A stretch of DNA of 64,000 nucleotides from assembly GCA_013816585.1 (NCBI GenBank), contig JACDEE010000009.1, forward strand, positions 1 through 64,000, read 5' to 3'. How positions within the stretch are numbered: the stretch's first letter is position 1; the number at the start of each line of letters is the position of its first letter. Position numbers and translations under genes: made by a program. Shown one piece after another: positions 46,652 through 55,447 of the stretch. Origin of the DNA: Sphingosinicella sp. (GTDB lineage: Bacteria; Pseudomonadota; Alphaproteobacteria; Sphingomonadales; Sphingomonadaceae). The notes below the pieces were generated by a model. It saw only the letters and a program-made list of their open reading frames with translations. It was not told the DNA's origin and ran no database searches.

Positions 46652-47337
46652 AGCAGAGTGAGAAACCGATGGGCGGCAGCGAAATCCTGCCGCCGCGCCC
46701 CCAGCACCTTGGCGGCCTCCGCATCCTCGCCCCATTGTTCGGCCTGCCAGACCTCGTCCAGCGATATGGTGGTCCAGGCGGAATCGAGATCCACCTGATG
46801 TTCGGCGAGCGCCAGCGCGACGATCAGCGATCCGCCGATGGTGACAAGCGGCGCGAGGCCCGCCAGCTCGAAAGGCGCGCGCGTTTTGACTGCCTGATCC
46901 AGCCGCTTCAGCGTCTCTCCAGGCTGCGGCCGGTGCATTATCCCGTGGATGATTTCGAACTCCACGTCGAAGCGCCGCCGCGCCCAGACCAACAGGGGGT
47001 CCCACAGCTCCGACTGCCGGGCCATCAGAGGCGCCGGGTTGTCGGCGCGATAACAAAGCAGGTCGCTTTCGCCATATAAGGACAGGCTTCTCGCGAAGGT
47101 CTCCGGATCAGGCGACACCCGGTCGATCGCCGCGTTGGCAAGGCCCGTCAGCGGCATCGACCGGGGGTCGATCTTCTCCCCTTGGCTGTTCCATTCCTGT
47201 GCGACGGCCTCCGCGAGTTTTTCGATCGGCAGGATGAGCGGCTGCCGGGCCGGAGTCTTGACCGGGTGATCGTCCAGCAGAATTTCAAAGCCCGTTTCTG
47301 AAGGCCGCGCGGAGGCCGACCGGTAGAAGCGTTTCAT
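46648..47337 (-). CDS. ATP12-family F1-ATPase assembly chaperone
   Basis: The 229-residue protein matches the ATP12 family, which binds the F1 alpha subunit during assembly. Seen: FYRSASARPSETGFEILLDDHPVKTP at the N-terminus (in two parts), AVAQEWNSQGEKIDP, LCYRADNPAPLMARQ and WARRRFDVEF. The ATG overlaps the upstream small gene stop as ATGA. Confidence 0.92.
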   Translation of the reverse strand: MKRFYRSASARPSETGFEILLDDHPVKTPARQPLILPIEKLAEAVAQEWNSQGEKIDPRSMPLTGLANAAIDRVSPDPETFARSLSLYGESDLLCYRADNPAPLMARQSELWDPLLVWARRRFDVEFEIIHGIMHRPQPGETLKRLDQAVKTRAPFELAGLAPLVTIGGSLIVALALAEHQVDLDSAWTTISLDEVWQAEQWGEDAEAAKVLGARRQDFAAAHRFLTLL

Positions 47338-47561
47338 TGTTCGGGCGGCGTCCGCCATTTGCGGGCGAGCCAGCGGGGCGCCCCGAAACTTGCCACCAGC
47401 CCGATCAAGGCGATCGGAAATCCGACGATCGAACCCCCTTCGACGAACTTGTCCGACTGCCACACAAGTAGCCCGATCAATACCATGATGGTACCACCGA
47501 TCCGCGACAGGTTCATCAGGATGAAGCGGTGGCGCCAGGTCGCTTCGTCAATCTCATTCAT
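47334..47561 (-). CDS. Small two-helix membrane protein, 75 residues
   Basis: Two hydrophobic stretches (IGGTIMVLIGLLVW and IVGFPIALIGLVASF) lie between a charged N-terminus and the tail WLARKWRTPPEQ. It starts with overlap to the phosphatase gene (4 bases) and ends with overlap to ATP12, so all three are one unit. Role unknown. Confidence 0.8.
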   Translation of the reverse strand: MNEIDEATWRHRFILMNLSRIGGTIMVLIGLLVWQSDKFVEGGSIVGFPIALIGLVASFGAPRWLARKWRTPPEQ

Positions 47562-48232
47562 GAATGAATTCCTGTGAGGGTGCGGGAGAAGGCCAGAATT
47601 TCCGAAGGCGTTTCGGCGACGTGATGGGCCCCGGCGCGGATCAGCTGCTCGGCCTCGTGATAGCCCCAGGTGACGCCGATTGCGGTCACTCCGGCGGCCC
47701 GAGCCATCGCCATGTCGAAACTGGTATCCCCGATCATGATTGTCGTCTCGGGGGAAGCGCCCGCATCCGACATCGCCTGTTCGACCATCGAGGGATTGGG
47801 CTTTGACGGGTGCCGGTCGGCAGTCTGGAGCGTGACGAAGCGCGAATGGAGCCCATGATGTTCGAGGCAGAGGTTCAGGCCCCGGTCGGATTTTCCGGTA
47901 GCGACTCCCAGCAGCCAGCCTTCCTCGTCCAACGCATCGATTAAAGCCGGAATGCCGTCATAAAGAGGCTCTTCGACCAGGCCATCTGCGCGGAGCCCAT
48001 GAAAGGCGCGCTTATACTCGTCGGCGAGGCTGTGATGCTCGTCGGACGCGGCGTCCGGAAGCATCGCCTGCATGGCCTCCACCAGGCTGAGCCCGACCAC
48101 CTGGCGGGTCCGCGCGCGGTCAGGGCGTTCCCGTCCGGCCCGTTCGAAGCAAAGCTCCATGGCGAGGCAGATATTGGACTGGCTGTCGACCAGGGTGCCG
48201 TCGCAATCGAAAATGGCGAGACGGTCAGACAC
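47558..48232 (-). CDS. HAD phosphatase, phosphoglycolate-phosphatase type, GTG start
   Basis: The 224-residue protein has HAD motif I FDCDGT (D9 and D11), motif II VATGKS, motif III region KPNPSM and motif IV IGDTSFDMAMA. These fit Gph-like phosphatases. The start is GTG 48232, overlapping the PaiB stop by 8 bases. Substrate not proved. Confidence 0.9.
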   Translation of the reverse strand: MSDRLAIFDCDGTLVDSQSNICLAMELCFERAGRERPDRARTRQVVGLSLVEAMQAMLPDAASDEHHSLADEYKRAFHGLRADGLVEEPLYDGIPALIDALDEEGWLLGVATGKSDRGLNLCLEHHGLHSRFVTLQTADRHPSKPNPSMVEQAMSDAGASPETTIMIGDTSFDMAMARAAGVTAIGVTWGYHEAEQLIRAGAHHVAETPSEILAFSRTLTGIHS

Positions 48233-48827
48233 AAGCGGATCGCATCAAGGCCGCCATTTCGGACTTTCCGGCCGCGTCCAGCGCCGCCGCCGCGCTTTCA
48301 ATTTCCGCCGGGGACTTGTTCTGCCCCACTTTGCGCGTGCCTTTCAGGTCTTCGACAGTCATTTCGAAGCCGCAAATCGCCTTTTGCATCCCGTCGAACA
48401 GGCCGGCGCTCATCTTGCCTCGAGTCCAAGGCTTTTTGGGCACGAGCCGCGCCTCGTGCATCGCAGATAACGTATCGAGGATCTGGACCAGATCGGCCCC
48501 GCTCACGCGGCGCACGATACCCGTCACCTCCACCGCTACATAATTCCAGGTCGGCACCTGATCGTCGCTGCCATACCAATCCGGGCTGACATAGGCGTCG
48601 GCGCCGGCGATACTCGCCAAAACCTGCGCCCCGTCCAGATGCGCGGTCAGTCGATTGGCCCGCGCCAGGTGAAAGCGCAAATTGCCTTCCGCGGTCACAA
48701 TCAGGGGAGCGTGCGCGACCATTGGTCCTTCGGGCGTCTGAATGAACAGATGCGCGAACGAAACCTGATCGATGAAGGTCAGCATGGCGCCGCGGTCGGT
48801 CCAGTTTGTGTAGCGGAATGGATACAT
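48225..48827 (-). CDS. PaiB-family FMN-binding protein
   Basis: The 200-residue protein has the flavin-reductase-like split barrel of PaiB (MYPFRYTNWTDRGAML, then VAHAPLIVTAEGNLRFHLARAN and VSPDWYGSDDQVPTWNYVAVE). PaiB proteins were first described as transcriptional or protease-production regulators in Bacillus. It is in the same strand run as the RluA-like and Gph-like genes. Confidence 0.92.
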   Translation of the reverse strand: MYPFRYTNWTDRGAMLTFIDQVSFAHLFIQTPEGPMVAHAPLIVTAEGNLRFHLARANRLTAHLDGAQVLASIAGADAYVSPDWYGSDDQVPTWNYVAVEVTGIVRRVSGADLVQILDTLSAMHEARLVPKKPWTRGKMSAGLFDGMQKAICGFEMTVEDLKGTRKVGQNKSPAEIESAAAALDAAGKSEMAALMRSACV

Positions 48828-49945
48828 CAGGCCCTCCCCCGGCTCCGCCGTTCCCCCTTGCGGTCCTTGCGCCGGGCCTTGGCGGCCTGCGTCACCGCCT
48901 TGCGCTTGCCTTCCGCGGTCTCGGAATATTTTATGTCGTCCAGCGGCAGGTCGCCGAGCGACAGGTCAAAGCCCATCGTCTCCATGCTTTCCGCCATGTG
49001 CGAAGGAAGGTCGGCGGTCACGTCGATCTGGCCGCCATCGGGATGATCGATCCTAAGGCGCCGGGCGTGGAGGTGAAGCTTGCGGCTGATCGTGCCCGTC
49101 AAAAACGCATCCTGCCCTCCATATTTGCCGTCGCCGACGATCGGGTGGCCGATCGCCGCCATATGGACGCGAAGCTGGTGCGTGCGCCCGGTATGCGGCT
49201 GCAGCTCCACCCAGGCGGCGCGGTCGCCGGCGCGCTCGATCACCCGGTAGCGAGTGCGGGAGGCAAGACCCTCCGCCTCGTCGACATGCATCTTTTCCCC
49301 GCCCGTTCCGGGCTGCTTGGCGATCGGCAGGTCGATGAAGCCATCGCGTATCTCGGGCACATCGACCACCAAAGCCCAATAGACCTTGCGCACGGTGCGG
49401 CTGGAAAAGGCCTTGGAGAAAAAGGCCGCGGCGCGCGCGGTACGCGCCAGCAGCAACACGCCCGAAGTATCCTTGTCGAGCCGGTGGACGAGCTTGGGGC
49501 GGGGCGCATCACCTTCGGCGAGGCCGTCGAGCAGCCCATCCAGATGGACATTGGTCTTGGTGCCGCCCTGCGTCGCGAGCCCGGCGGGCTTGTTGACAAC
49601 GATCGCCGCGGGGTCGCGGTGGATCACCATTTCGTTCACATAAGCGATCTCGTCGTCGCTGAGGCTGGCTTTTTCGCGCTTGGGACGCGCCTTTTCCTCA
49701 GGGACCGCTTCGGCCGGGGGAACCCGTATGACCTGGCCCGCTTCGATCCGGTCGCCCGGAGCGGCGCGCTTGCCATCGACGCGAAGCTGGCCGGTACGCG
49801 ACCAGCGCGAGACCAGATTGAAATTCGCGTCGGGAAGATTGCGCTTGAACCAGCGGTCGAGCCGAATGCCGTCATCCTCCGCGTCCACAACGAACTGGCG
49901 AACCTGGTCAGAAGCGATGCGGTCCGAAGCACCGGGCGCCGTCAT
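48827..49945 (-). CDS. RluA-family pseudouridine synthase with S4 domain
   Basis: The 372-residue enzyme isomerises uridine in rRNA. It has an N-terminal S4 RNA-binding domain (about residues 15-75) and the catalytic HRLDKDTSGVLL with D157. RVHMAAIGHPIVGDGKYG is motif III. A basic tail (KARRKDRKGERRSRGRA) ends the protein. ATG 49945 is chosen; the crcB gene overlaps by 4 bases. It is close to RluC but the exact target is not certain. Confidence 0.92.
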   Translation of the reverse strand: MTAPGASDRIASDQVRQFVVDAEDDGIRLDRWFKRNLPDANFNLVSRWSRTGQLRVDGKRAAPGDRIEAGQVIRVPPAEAVPEEKARPKREKASLSDDEIAYVNEMVIHRDPAAIVVNKPAGLATQGGTKTNVHLDGLLDGLAEGDAPRPKLVHRLDKDTSGVLLLARTARAAAFFSKAFSSRTVRKVYWALVVDVPEIRDGFIDLPIAKQPGTGGEKMHVDEAEGLASRTRYRVIERAGDRAAWVELQPHTGRTHQLRVHMAAIGHPIVGDGKYGGQDAFLTGTISRKLHLHARRLRIDHPDGGQIDVTADLPSHMAESMETMGFDLSLGDLPLDDIKYSETAEGKRKAVTQAAKARRKDRKGERRSRGRA

Positions 49946-50319
49946 GCCGCCGTCCTTGAAAGCCAGAAGCCCAACATCAGGAGAAGCAATGATCCGGCCA
50001 CCGAGGCCGCCGCGTAGAGGGATGCAATCATCATTTGGCCGCGCTCCAGCATGGCGAACAGGTCTAGGCTGAAGGCGGAGAAAGTGGTGAAGCCGCCCAG
50101 CAGGCCGACGGCCAGCAGCAACCATAAGGGGCGGTCGGCCGATCCTTCGGCGGTAAAAATTCCGACCGCTATCCCCATCAGCAATCCGCCCAGCAGATTG
50201 ACGATCAACGTGCCCCAGGGAAACTCCGGGCCCATTCGCTGGAGCGCGGCCCGGCCGATCTGATAGCGCAAGGCCGATCCGACGGCGCCCCCGCACATGA
50301 CTAAAATAAGATTTGGCAT
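49942..50319 (-). CDS. crcB: Fluoride exporter CrcB (Fluc)
   Basis: The 125-residue inner-membrane protein has four helices and the Fluc marks GGAVGSALRYQIGR, FPWGTLIVNLLGG and LGGFTTFSAFSLD (with Phe/Ser selectivity residues). It exports fluoride as a dual-topology dimer. The gene follows the hypothetical gene at 50412; no crcB riboswitch was seen upstream. Confidence 0.95.
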   Translation of the reverse strand: MPNLILVMCGGAVGSALRYQIGRAALQRMGPEFPWGTLIVNLLGGLLMGIAVGIFTAEGSADRPLWLLLAVGLLGGFTTFSAFSLDLFAMLERGQMMIASLYAAASVAGSLLLLMLGFWLSRTAA

Positions 50320-50411
50320 TGGCGGCGATGTAGCGATGGAGCGCAGCTTGCGCCAGTGCGGGATATCAGTGCGGGGTGGCGGTGAGGAATGGGGGGACCG
50401 GCAGGCCATCC

Positions 50412-50771
50412 TTATCCCCGCCAATAGGCAAACGTCTCCTGCTGGACCTGGCGGATGAAGCGGTCGGCTTCGGGACCTTCCCAGGGCCCCTCATATCCCC
50501 GAACGCGCCCGCCGCCCGCAACCCACCAGCCTTGCCCGGGAAGCCGATCGCTCTGCCTGACGACCAGAACCGCAAGTTCCGGCTCCCCCCGCGCTTCCGC
50601 CTCGTCGTCCACATTCCCCAGCAAGGCGCAGAGCGCGCGCATCTTGGGCCTCGAAAAGACATAGCCCAATTGCTCGAGCACCTCGGCATAAGTGAGCGCG
50701 GTTCCGCCCTTGGCCGCCCCGACCAGGATCGCGCGCACATCTTGTGGATCGGCGAGCGTCACCGCGCTCAA
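50412..50771 (-). CDS. Conserved hypothetical protein, 119 residues
   Basis: The product (LADPQDVRAILVGAAKGGTA..., ALTYAEVLEQLGYVFSRPKMR, LPGQGWWVAGGG and FIRQVQQETFAYWRG) is a soluble protein with helix-turn pattern in its first half. Related proteins may be mislabelled as pyrophosphokinases in databases; nothing here supports that. Its ATG overlaps the lipoprotein stop (ATGA). Confidence 0.75.
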   Translation of the reverse strand: MSAVTLADPQDVRAILVGAAKGGTALTYAEVLEQLGYVFSRPKMRALCALLGNVDDEAEARGEPELAVLVVRQSDRLPGQGWWVAGGGRVRGYEGPWEGPEADRFIRQVQQETFAYWRG

Positions 50772-51265
50772 TCCTGGATCGAAAGAATGCCGTCCGTTCC
50801 CTTGCCCCCGGGCCCAAGCCGTAGCCTGAACCGAGAATTGTCGTCCGTGTCGTGGCCGTTCAGGACGACGACCGAACCTTCGCGGGCTTCGCTGTCGATC
50901 TTGAAATCGGTTCGCGCCGGATCGAGATACCAGTCCACGATCTTGGCCGGAGCGTCTAGGCTGGAGAAACGAAGTACGACCGCGTCATCCTGGTCGCCGC
51001 TACCGCCTTTGATCTGAATTCCGCCGACCTTCGAGCCCGGGTAGATAAGCTCACTATCCCCCTCGACCGAGGCCCGATTGCGGACGCTCTTGGGAATGTT
51101 GACCTTGATATCCACTCCGGGTGCCTTGACCGTGACCATATCCTCTTCGGCCTGGGCCCCGGCCGAAACGTCGGCGGCCTCGACACTGTCATTGGCGCCG
51201 ATTCTGGCCTCGCAGCCCCCCAGCGCAAGCACGCCTACCAGCAACAAATTCCTCGATATCGTCAT
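50768..51265 (-). CDS. Lipoprotein of unknown function, 165 residues
   Basis: A lipoprotein signal (MTISRNLLLVGVLALGGC, Cys18) starts at ATG 51265. The mature part is Asp/Gly-rich, with VKAPGVDIKVNIPKSVRNR and LRFSSLDAPAKIVDWYLDPA. No cysteines remain after the lipid anchor. Start ATG 51331 is rejected because the signal begins at 51265. Confidence 0.8.
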   Translation of the reverse strand: MTISRNLLLVGVLALGGCEARIGANDSVEAADVSAGAQAEEDMVTVKAPGVDIKVNIPKSVRNRASVEGDSELIYPGSKVGGIQIKGGSGDQDDAVVLRFSSLDAPAKIVDWYLDPARTDFKIDSEAREGSVVVLNGHDTDDNSRFRLRLGPGGKGTDGILSIQD

Positions 51266-51380
51266 TTCCCACTCCTTTGCCGGGCGACCCTTTATCGCAT
51301 CCCCTGCTCCGCGCCAAATTGGACGCACCATCCAATCGGCGTGCCTTGTGGCGGGGTCTGCCCATCCCTAACTGCCCGCC

Positions 51381-52292
51381 ATGGATAATGATCAGGCGCG
51401 CGTCAGGGGCGGGCTCTTCCTCGGGTTCGGCGCCTATCTGCTCTGGGGCATATTACCGCTCTATTTCAAAGCGCTGGCGAGCATCGATCCGGTCGAGATC
51501 GTCGCCCACCGGGTGGTCTGGTCGCTGATCTTCCTTGCCGCGTTGCTCAGCTTCTGGAAGCGCTGGCCGGCTCTCCGCGCCGCCGCCTCCGCGCCCAAAG
51601 TGCTCGGGATGCTGACCATCACCGCCTTGCTGATCGGCACCAATTGGCTGGTCTATATCTGGGCCGTGCTCAACGGCCACGTGCTGGCCGGCAGCCTCGG
51701 CTATTATCTCAATCCGTTGGTCAATGTGCTGCTGGGCGTGGTGCTGCTGAAGGAAAGGCTCAGCCGGCCGCAAATGGGCGCGGTGGCGCTAGCCACTGCC
51801 GGGGTAATCATCCTCGCCCTGGGCGCGGGCGACGGCCTCTGGATCAGCCTGACCCTGGCCTTCAGCTTCGCGCTTTACGGTTTCCTTCGGAAGATAACAC
51901 CGGTGGAAGCGATCGAGGGTCTTTCGCTGGAAACCGCGATCATCGCTCCTTTGGCCATGGGCTGGCTGATCTGGCTGGGCGCCACCGACAATATCAGCTT
52001 CGGGGCCGATAGCGTCACGACCCTGTTGCTGGTCCTCACGGGCGCGGTCAGCGCAGTGCCGCTTTTGCTGTTCACCGCCGCCGCCAAGCGCCTTCCTTAT
52101 TCGACGCTCGGCTTCCTCCAATATATTGCGCCTTCGATCCAGTTTCTGCTGGCGGTGGGGATATTTCGGGAGAAACTCACTACAGCGCATATCTTCTGCT
52201 TCGCCGCCATCTGGACCGCGCTGGCGATCTTCGCCTTCGAAGGCGTCCGGCTGAGCCGCGCGGCATCGCGCGAGAGGGCCGCCGCGTTGTAA
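51381..52292 (+). CDS. rarD: RarD-family EamA transporter
   Basis: The 303-residue protein has ten hydrophobic helices and the RarD start (GLFLGFGAYLLWGILPLYFKAL), with VEIVAHRVVWSLIF and NPLVNVLLGVVLLKERLSR. Members are drug/metabolite transporters; the substrate is not known. ATG 51381. Confidence 0.93.
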   Translation: MDNDQARVRGGLFLGFGAYLLWGILPLYFKALASIDPVEIVAHRVVWSLIFLAALLSFWKRWPALRAAASAPKVLGMLTITALLIGTNWLVYIWAVLNGHVLAGSLGYYLNPLVNVLLGVVLLKERLSRPQMGAVALATAGVIILALGAGDGLWISLTLAFSFALYGFLRKITPVEAIEGLSLETAIIAPLAMGWLIWLGATDNISFGADSVTTLLLVLTGAVSAVPLLLFTAAAKRLPYSTLGFLQYIAPSIQFLLAVGIFREKLTTAHIFCFAAIWTALAIFAFEGVRLSRAASRERAAAL

Positions 52293-52341
52293 GGCTGGCT
52301 CTGGGCTTGCTTCGGCGGCCCCGCCCGCGCATCATGCGGCA

Positions 52342-52563
52342 ATGCTCAATATATTATCTTTGCTGATCGGCGCCGTCGCCCTCTTCCTCGGCATCTTCGC
52401 CTTCGTGCCGTTCCTCGGCTGGGCCTATTGGTTCATCATTCCGATGGCCCTGGTGGGCGTCGGTCTCGGAATGCTGTCTCGAAGCAAGAGCGGCCGCAAT
52501 CTCAACCTCGTCGTGATCGTGGTGGGTGTGCTGCGGCTGATGCTCGGTGGCGGGATCATCTAG
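52342..52563 (+). CDS. Small membrane protein, 73 residues
   Basis: The product has three hydrophobic stretches separated by short turns (MLNILSLLIGAVALFLGIFA, YWFIIPMALVGVGLGML, LNLVVIVVGVLRLMLGG) with one basic turn, SRSKSGRN. It lies 49 bases after rarD. Role unknown. Confidence 0.75.
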   Translation: MLNILSLLIGAVALFLGIFAFVPFLGWAYWFIIPMALVGVGLGMLSRSKSGRNLNLVVIVVGVLRLMLGGGII

Positions 52564-52612
52564 TTCAGCAAAGCCACCCGGCACAAGACCCGCCCCCGCT
52601 GGTTATGGCGGG

Positions 52613-53394
52613 GTGAATTGGGAACTTATCGGATTGGCAACGGGCGCGAGCGCCGCGTCGGGCCTCGCCACCGGGGTGGGCGCGCTCCCCGTATTTGTGA
52701 TCCGCCGCATTTCCGAGCGGCTCGAGGCGGGCTTTCTGGGTTTTGCGGCAGGCGTAATGCTCGCCGCCTCTTTCTTCTCCCTCCTCCTCCCCGCGCTTGA
52801 ATCCGCTGAAGAGCGTAGCGGAAGCGCGGCCGGAGTGGCCGTGACGGTAGCGGCGGCCGTGTTGCTGGGGGCCGGGGCGCTCCATCTCCTGAACAATGCC
52901 GCGCCGCACGAACATTTCATCACCGGACCGACCGAGCGGGGCGCGCGTTCCCGTTTGAGCCGCATCTGGTTGTTCGTCATCGCCATTTCACTGCACAATT
53001 TCCCCGAAGGACTGGCTGTCGGGGTCGGCTTGGCGGCGGCGATATGGCGCAGGGCTGGGCGATCGCGCTCGGCATCGGAACCCAGAATATTCCGGAGGGG
53101 CTGGCGGTGGCGGTGGCGCTTTCGTCGGTCGGCTATGGCCGCCTTTTCTCTTTTCTCGTGGCCTTGGGAACGGGTCTGATCGAGCCGGTAGGCGGTTTCC
53201 TTGGCATTTCGGCGGTGACCTGGTCCTCGGCCTTGCTTCCTTGGGGCCTTGGCTTTGCCGGAGGCGCGATGATCTGGGTGGTGAGTTCCGAAATCATCCC
53301 GGAAACGCACCGGGCCGGCTATCAGGATATCGCAACAGGGGCCCTGATGACCGGGTTCTCCGCAATGATGTTCCTGGACTGGACGTTGGGGTAA
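52613..53394 (+). pseudogene. ZIP-family metal transporter, one-base frameshift
   Basis: The frame from GTG 52613 gives helices 1-4 and HNFPEGLAVGVGLAA, then goes out of frame. From 53032 the -1 frame continues with GGGDMAQGWAIALGIGTQNIPEGLAVAVAL and the remaining helices to 53394. Inserting one base after 53031 (TT|GGCGGC) restores VGVGFGGGDMAQG, the ZIP pattern with both metal motifs (HNFPEG and QNIPEG). So either one base was lost in the assembly or the gene is freshly broken. If intact, it would carry Zn2+ or similar ions, about 260 residues. Confidence 0.85.
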
Positions 53395-53489
53395 AAGGCC
53401 AAGGGTGCCGGGACGAGCGTCGGCAGCTCGATCAAGCCGGTTGCAACCGGCGCTGGCCGGGGGAATGATCCGATGAGAAGGAGTCGCCG

Positions 53490-54092
53490 ATGAAACATGA
53501 TCCCCGCATCGATGCCTATATCGAACGCAAGGCGGATTTCGCGAAACCGATCCTGAAGCATCTTCGCCAGGCGGTACATGCCGCCTGCCCGGCCGCCGAG
53601 GAAACGATCAAATGGGGCGCTCCGGCCTTCATCTACAAGGGCGAGATCCTGGCCATCATGGCCGGGTTCAAGCAACATGTCGCGTTCAACCTTTGGCGCG
53701 GTACGCAGGTGACCGGCGAAACCGGCAAGGAAAAGACGGGAATGGGCCAGTTTGGCCGCCTGACCTCCCTCCAGGATCTTCCCGACCGCCCAAGCTTCGA
53801 GGCGATCATCCACAAGGCGATGGCACTGGCCGATTCCGGCGTGAAAGCGCCCAGCACTAAAAAGGGGGAACCCAAGTCGCCCACGGAGACGCCCGACGAT
53901 CTGCAGCAGGCCCTCGCCGCCAATCAAAAGGCCGCCGTGATTTTCGAGGGCTTCAGCCCCAGCGCCCGGCGCGAATATGTGGAATGGGTGGCCGACGCCA
54001 AGCAGGCGGCAACGCGCGAGCGCCGGATCGCGCAGGCGGTCGAGTGGATAGCCGAAGGCAAGAAACGAAACTGGAAATATGAACAATGCTGA
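53490..54092 (+). CDS. YdeI/DUF1801-type protein
   Basis: The 200-residue protein has a DUF1801 N-terminal domain (FAKPILKHLRQAVHAACP, ETIKWGAPAFIYKGEIL, AFNLWRG) and a YdeI-type C-terminal tail (FEGFSPSARREYVEWVADAK, RIAQAVEWIAEGKKRNWKYE). GAAGGAG stands before ATG 53490. Role unknown. The next lipoprotein gene overlaps by 7 bases. Confidence 0.9.
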   Translation: MKHDPRIDAYIERKADFAKPILKHLRQAVHAACPAAEETIKWGAPAFIYKGEILAIMAGFKQHVAFNLWRGTQVTGETGKEKTGMGQFGRLTSLQDLPDRPSFEAIIHKAMALADSGVKAPSTKKGEPKSPTETPDDLQQALAANQKAAVIFEGFSPSARREYVEWVADAKQAATRERRIAQAVEWIAEGKKRNWKYEQC

Positions 54093-54736
54093 CCCGCCTG
54101 ACCCCTCCTGCTATTTCCCTGCCCGCTTTATGCCTGCCCGCTTTATGCCTGCTGACGGCGTCCTGCGGCGGGACCGATTCGCAGTCGAACGAGGCGGCGC
54201 AGCGGCCTGAAGCGGCTCAAACTTCCGGTCCCACCGCGGAACGACCCCCGGCGACGCCCGCCCCGCCCCAATCCGGACCCTCCGAGCCCGGCCCATCCCA
54301 ATCTGGCCCAGCGGCACCCGGGACCCCAAGCGGGCTGCCCGACGACCGGACGCCCGTATCGGAAGCGCCCTTCACGCCGAAAAGCGCGCAAGGCGCGGGC
54401 CAGGTTCTGCAGACCTATTTCGCTCTGATCGAGGCCGGAAAATATGATGCCGCCTGGAAGCTGCGCTGGAAGGGCGAAGGCGATGATCCCAAAAGCGCCC
54501 GCGACTTTGCGGCGAGCTTTGCCCGTTATGCCGAATATCATGCCAATATCGGGGCGCCCGGGGCGATTTCCGGGGCGGCGGGTTCGCTTTATGTGAACGT
54601 ACCGGTCCAGCTTTACGGCCGCATGCGGGACGGCAAATCCTTCTCCAGCGCCGGAATCGTAACCTTGAGACGGGTCAATGACGTCCCGGGGTCATCGGCT
54701 GAACAAAGAAGTTGGCGGATCTACTCGCGGGATTGA
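54086..54736 (+). CDS. Proline-rich lipoprotein, 216 residues
   Basis: The signal carries a duplicated LPALC unit (SLPALCLPALCLLTASC, from a 15-base direct repeat near 54120-54150). After a long Pro/Gly/Ser-rich linker comes a folded domain (AGQVLQTYFALIEAGKYDAAW ... VNVPVQLYGRMRDGK). This is like small NTF2-fold lipoproteins in sphingomonads. No function is known. Confidence 0.75.
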   Translation: MLTRLTPPAISLPALCLPALCLLTASCGGTDSQSNEAAQRPEAAQTSGPTAERPPATPAPPQSGPSEPGPSQSGPAAPGTPSGLPDDRTPVSEAPFTPKSAQGAGQVLQTYFALIEAGKYDAAWKLRWKGEGDDPKSARDFAASFARYAEYHANIGAPGAISGAAGSLYVNVPVQLYGRMRDGKSFSSAGIVTLRRVNDVPGSSAEQRSWRIYSRD

Positions 54737-54751
54737 GGCATTGGAGGCCAG

Positions 54752-55141
54752 ATGAAAGGACAAAAAGTGAAGAAGCTGATCATGATGACCGCCGGCCTCG
54801 CCGTCTTGGCCAGCCTTGCCGCCTGCGACGATGGCGCGCCAGCACCCAACGTCAAAAAGATCCAGGTGGCCGATAGCGGCGCCTATCTCGACAAGCTTCG
54901 CGGGCTTAGCCCGCAGAATCGCGATCTGGTGCTGCGGCGCGCGGTGCAGGATGCGGATCTCACCTGCAAGCGCGTGAAAAGCAGCGCCGAAAGCGGCCGT
55001 TACGAAAATATGGTGATGTGGACTTTGCGCTGCGAAGGCGACGACGATTGGGCGGTATTCATCGCGCCGTCCGGCGACGCCCAGGTGCGAAGCTGCGGGG
55101 ATCTTGGGCAGCTTGGGCTTCCGACCTGCAAGCTGAACTGA
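54752..55141 (+). CDS. Lipoprotein of unknown function, 129 residues
   Basis: A lipoprotein signal ends in LAVLASLAAC (Cys about residue 25). The mature part has DSGAYLDKLRGLSPQNRDLVL and four cysteines (DLTCKRV, TLRCEGD, VRSCGD, LPTCKLN). GGAGG precedes ATG 54752. It follows the previous lipoprotein gene by 15 bases. Confidence 0.75.
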   Translation: MKGQKVKKLIMMTAGLAVLASLAACDDGAPAPNVKKIQVADSGAYLDKLRGLSPQNRDLVLRRAVQDADLTCKRVKSSAESGRYENMVMWTLRCEGDDDWAVFIAPSGDAQVRSCGDLGQLGLPTCKLN

Positions 55142-55182
55142 TCCCGGCCTAACTGGCCGAGCCGCCTAACCGAGCGAGACGC

Positions 55183-55392
55183 TCAACCGACGGGCTCGAC
55201 GATCTCGGTGAAAGCATAGGCATCGCGTATGTTCGCGTTGAAATAGCGACCCTTGCTGAAGGCGGCGCGGAAGCGTTCGGCCTCCAGCGGCGGGACATCG
55301 TGATAGATGTAACGGCGACCGGTAGTGAACAATATGTCCAGTTTCGCCTTGTCGATATCATAATGCGCGGCGCGGATGACGGTTGAAGGCAT
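55183..55392 (-). CDS. KTSC-domain protein, 69 residues
   Basis: The product (PSTVIRAAHYDIDKAKLDIL ... RYIYHDVPPLEAERFRAAFSKGRYFNANIRD) is a complete KTSC domain with the Lys/Gly/Phe-rich C-terminal loop. ATG 55392 is the domain start; the frame opens at 55542. KTSC domains are found alone or with RNA-linked domains; the role is not known. Confidence 0.85.
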   Translation of the reverse strand: MPSTVIRAAHYDIDKAKLDILFTTGRRYIYHDVPPLEAERFRAAFSKGRYFNANIRDAYAFTEIVEPVG

Positions 55393-55447
55393 GATCCTAC
55401 GAAGCGGTTGCGGGCAATCGGCTCGCCTGACTAAAATCGCGCCCGGT

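Noticed and set aside
50320-50411. Fluoride riboswitch before crcB
   Set aside because: The short gap does not show the conserved GG-CGAUG-type core or pseudoknot layout; crcB seems to be read from the upstream unit.
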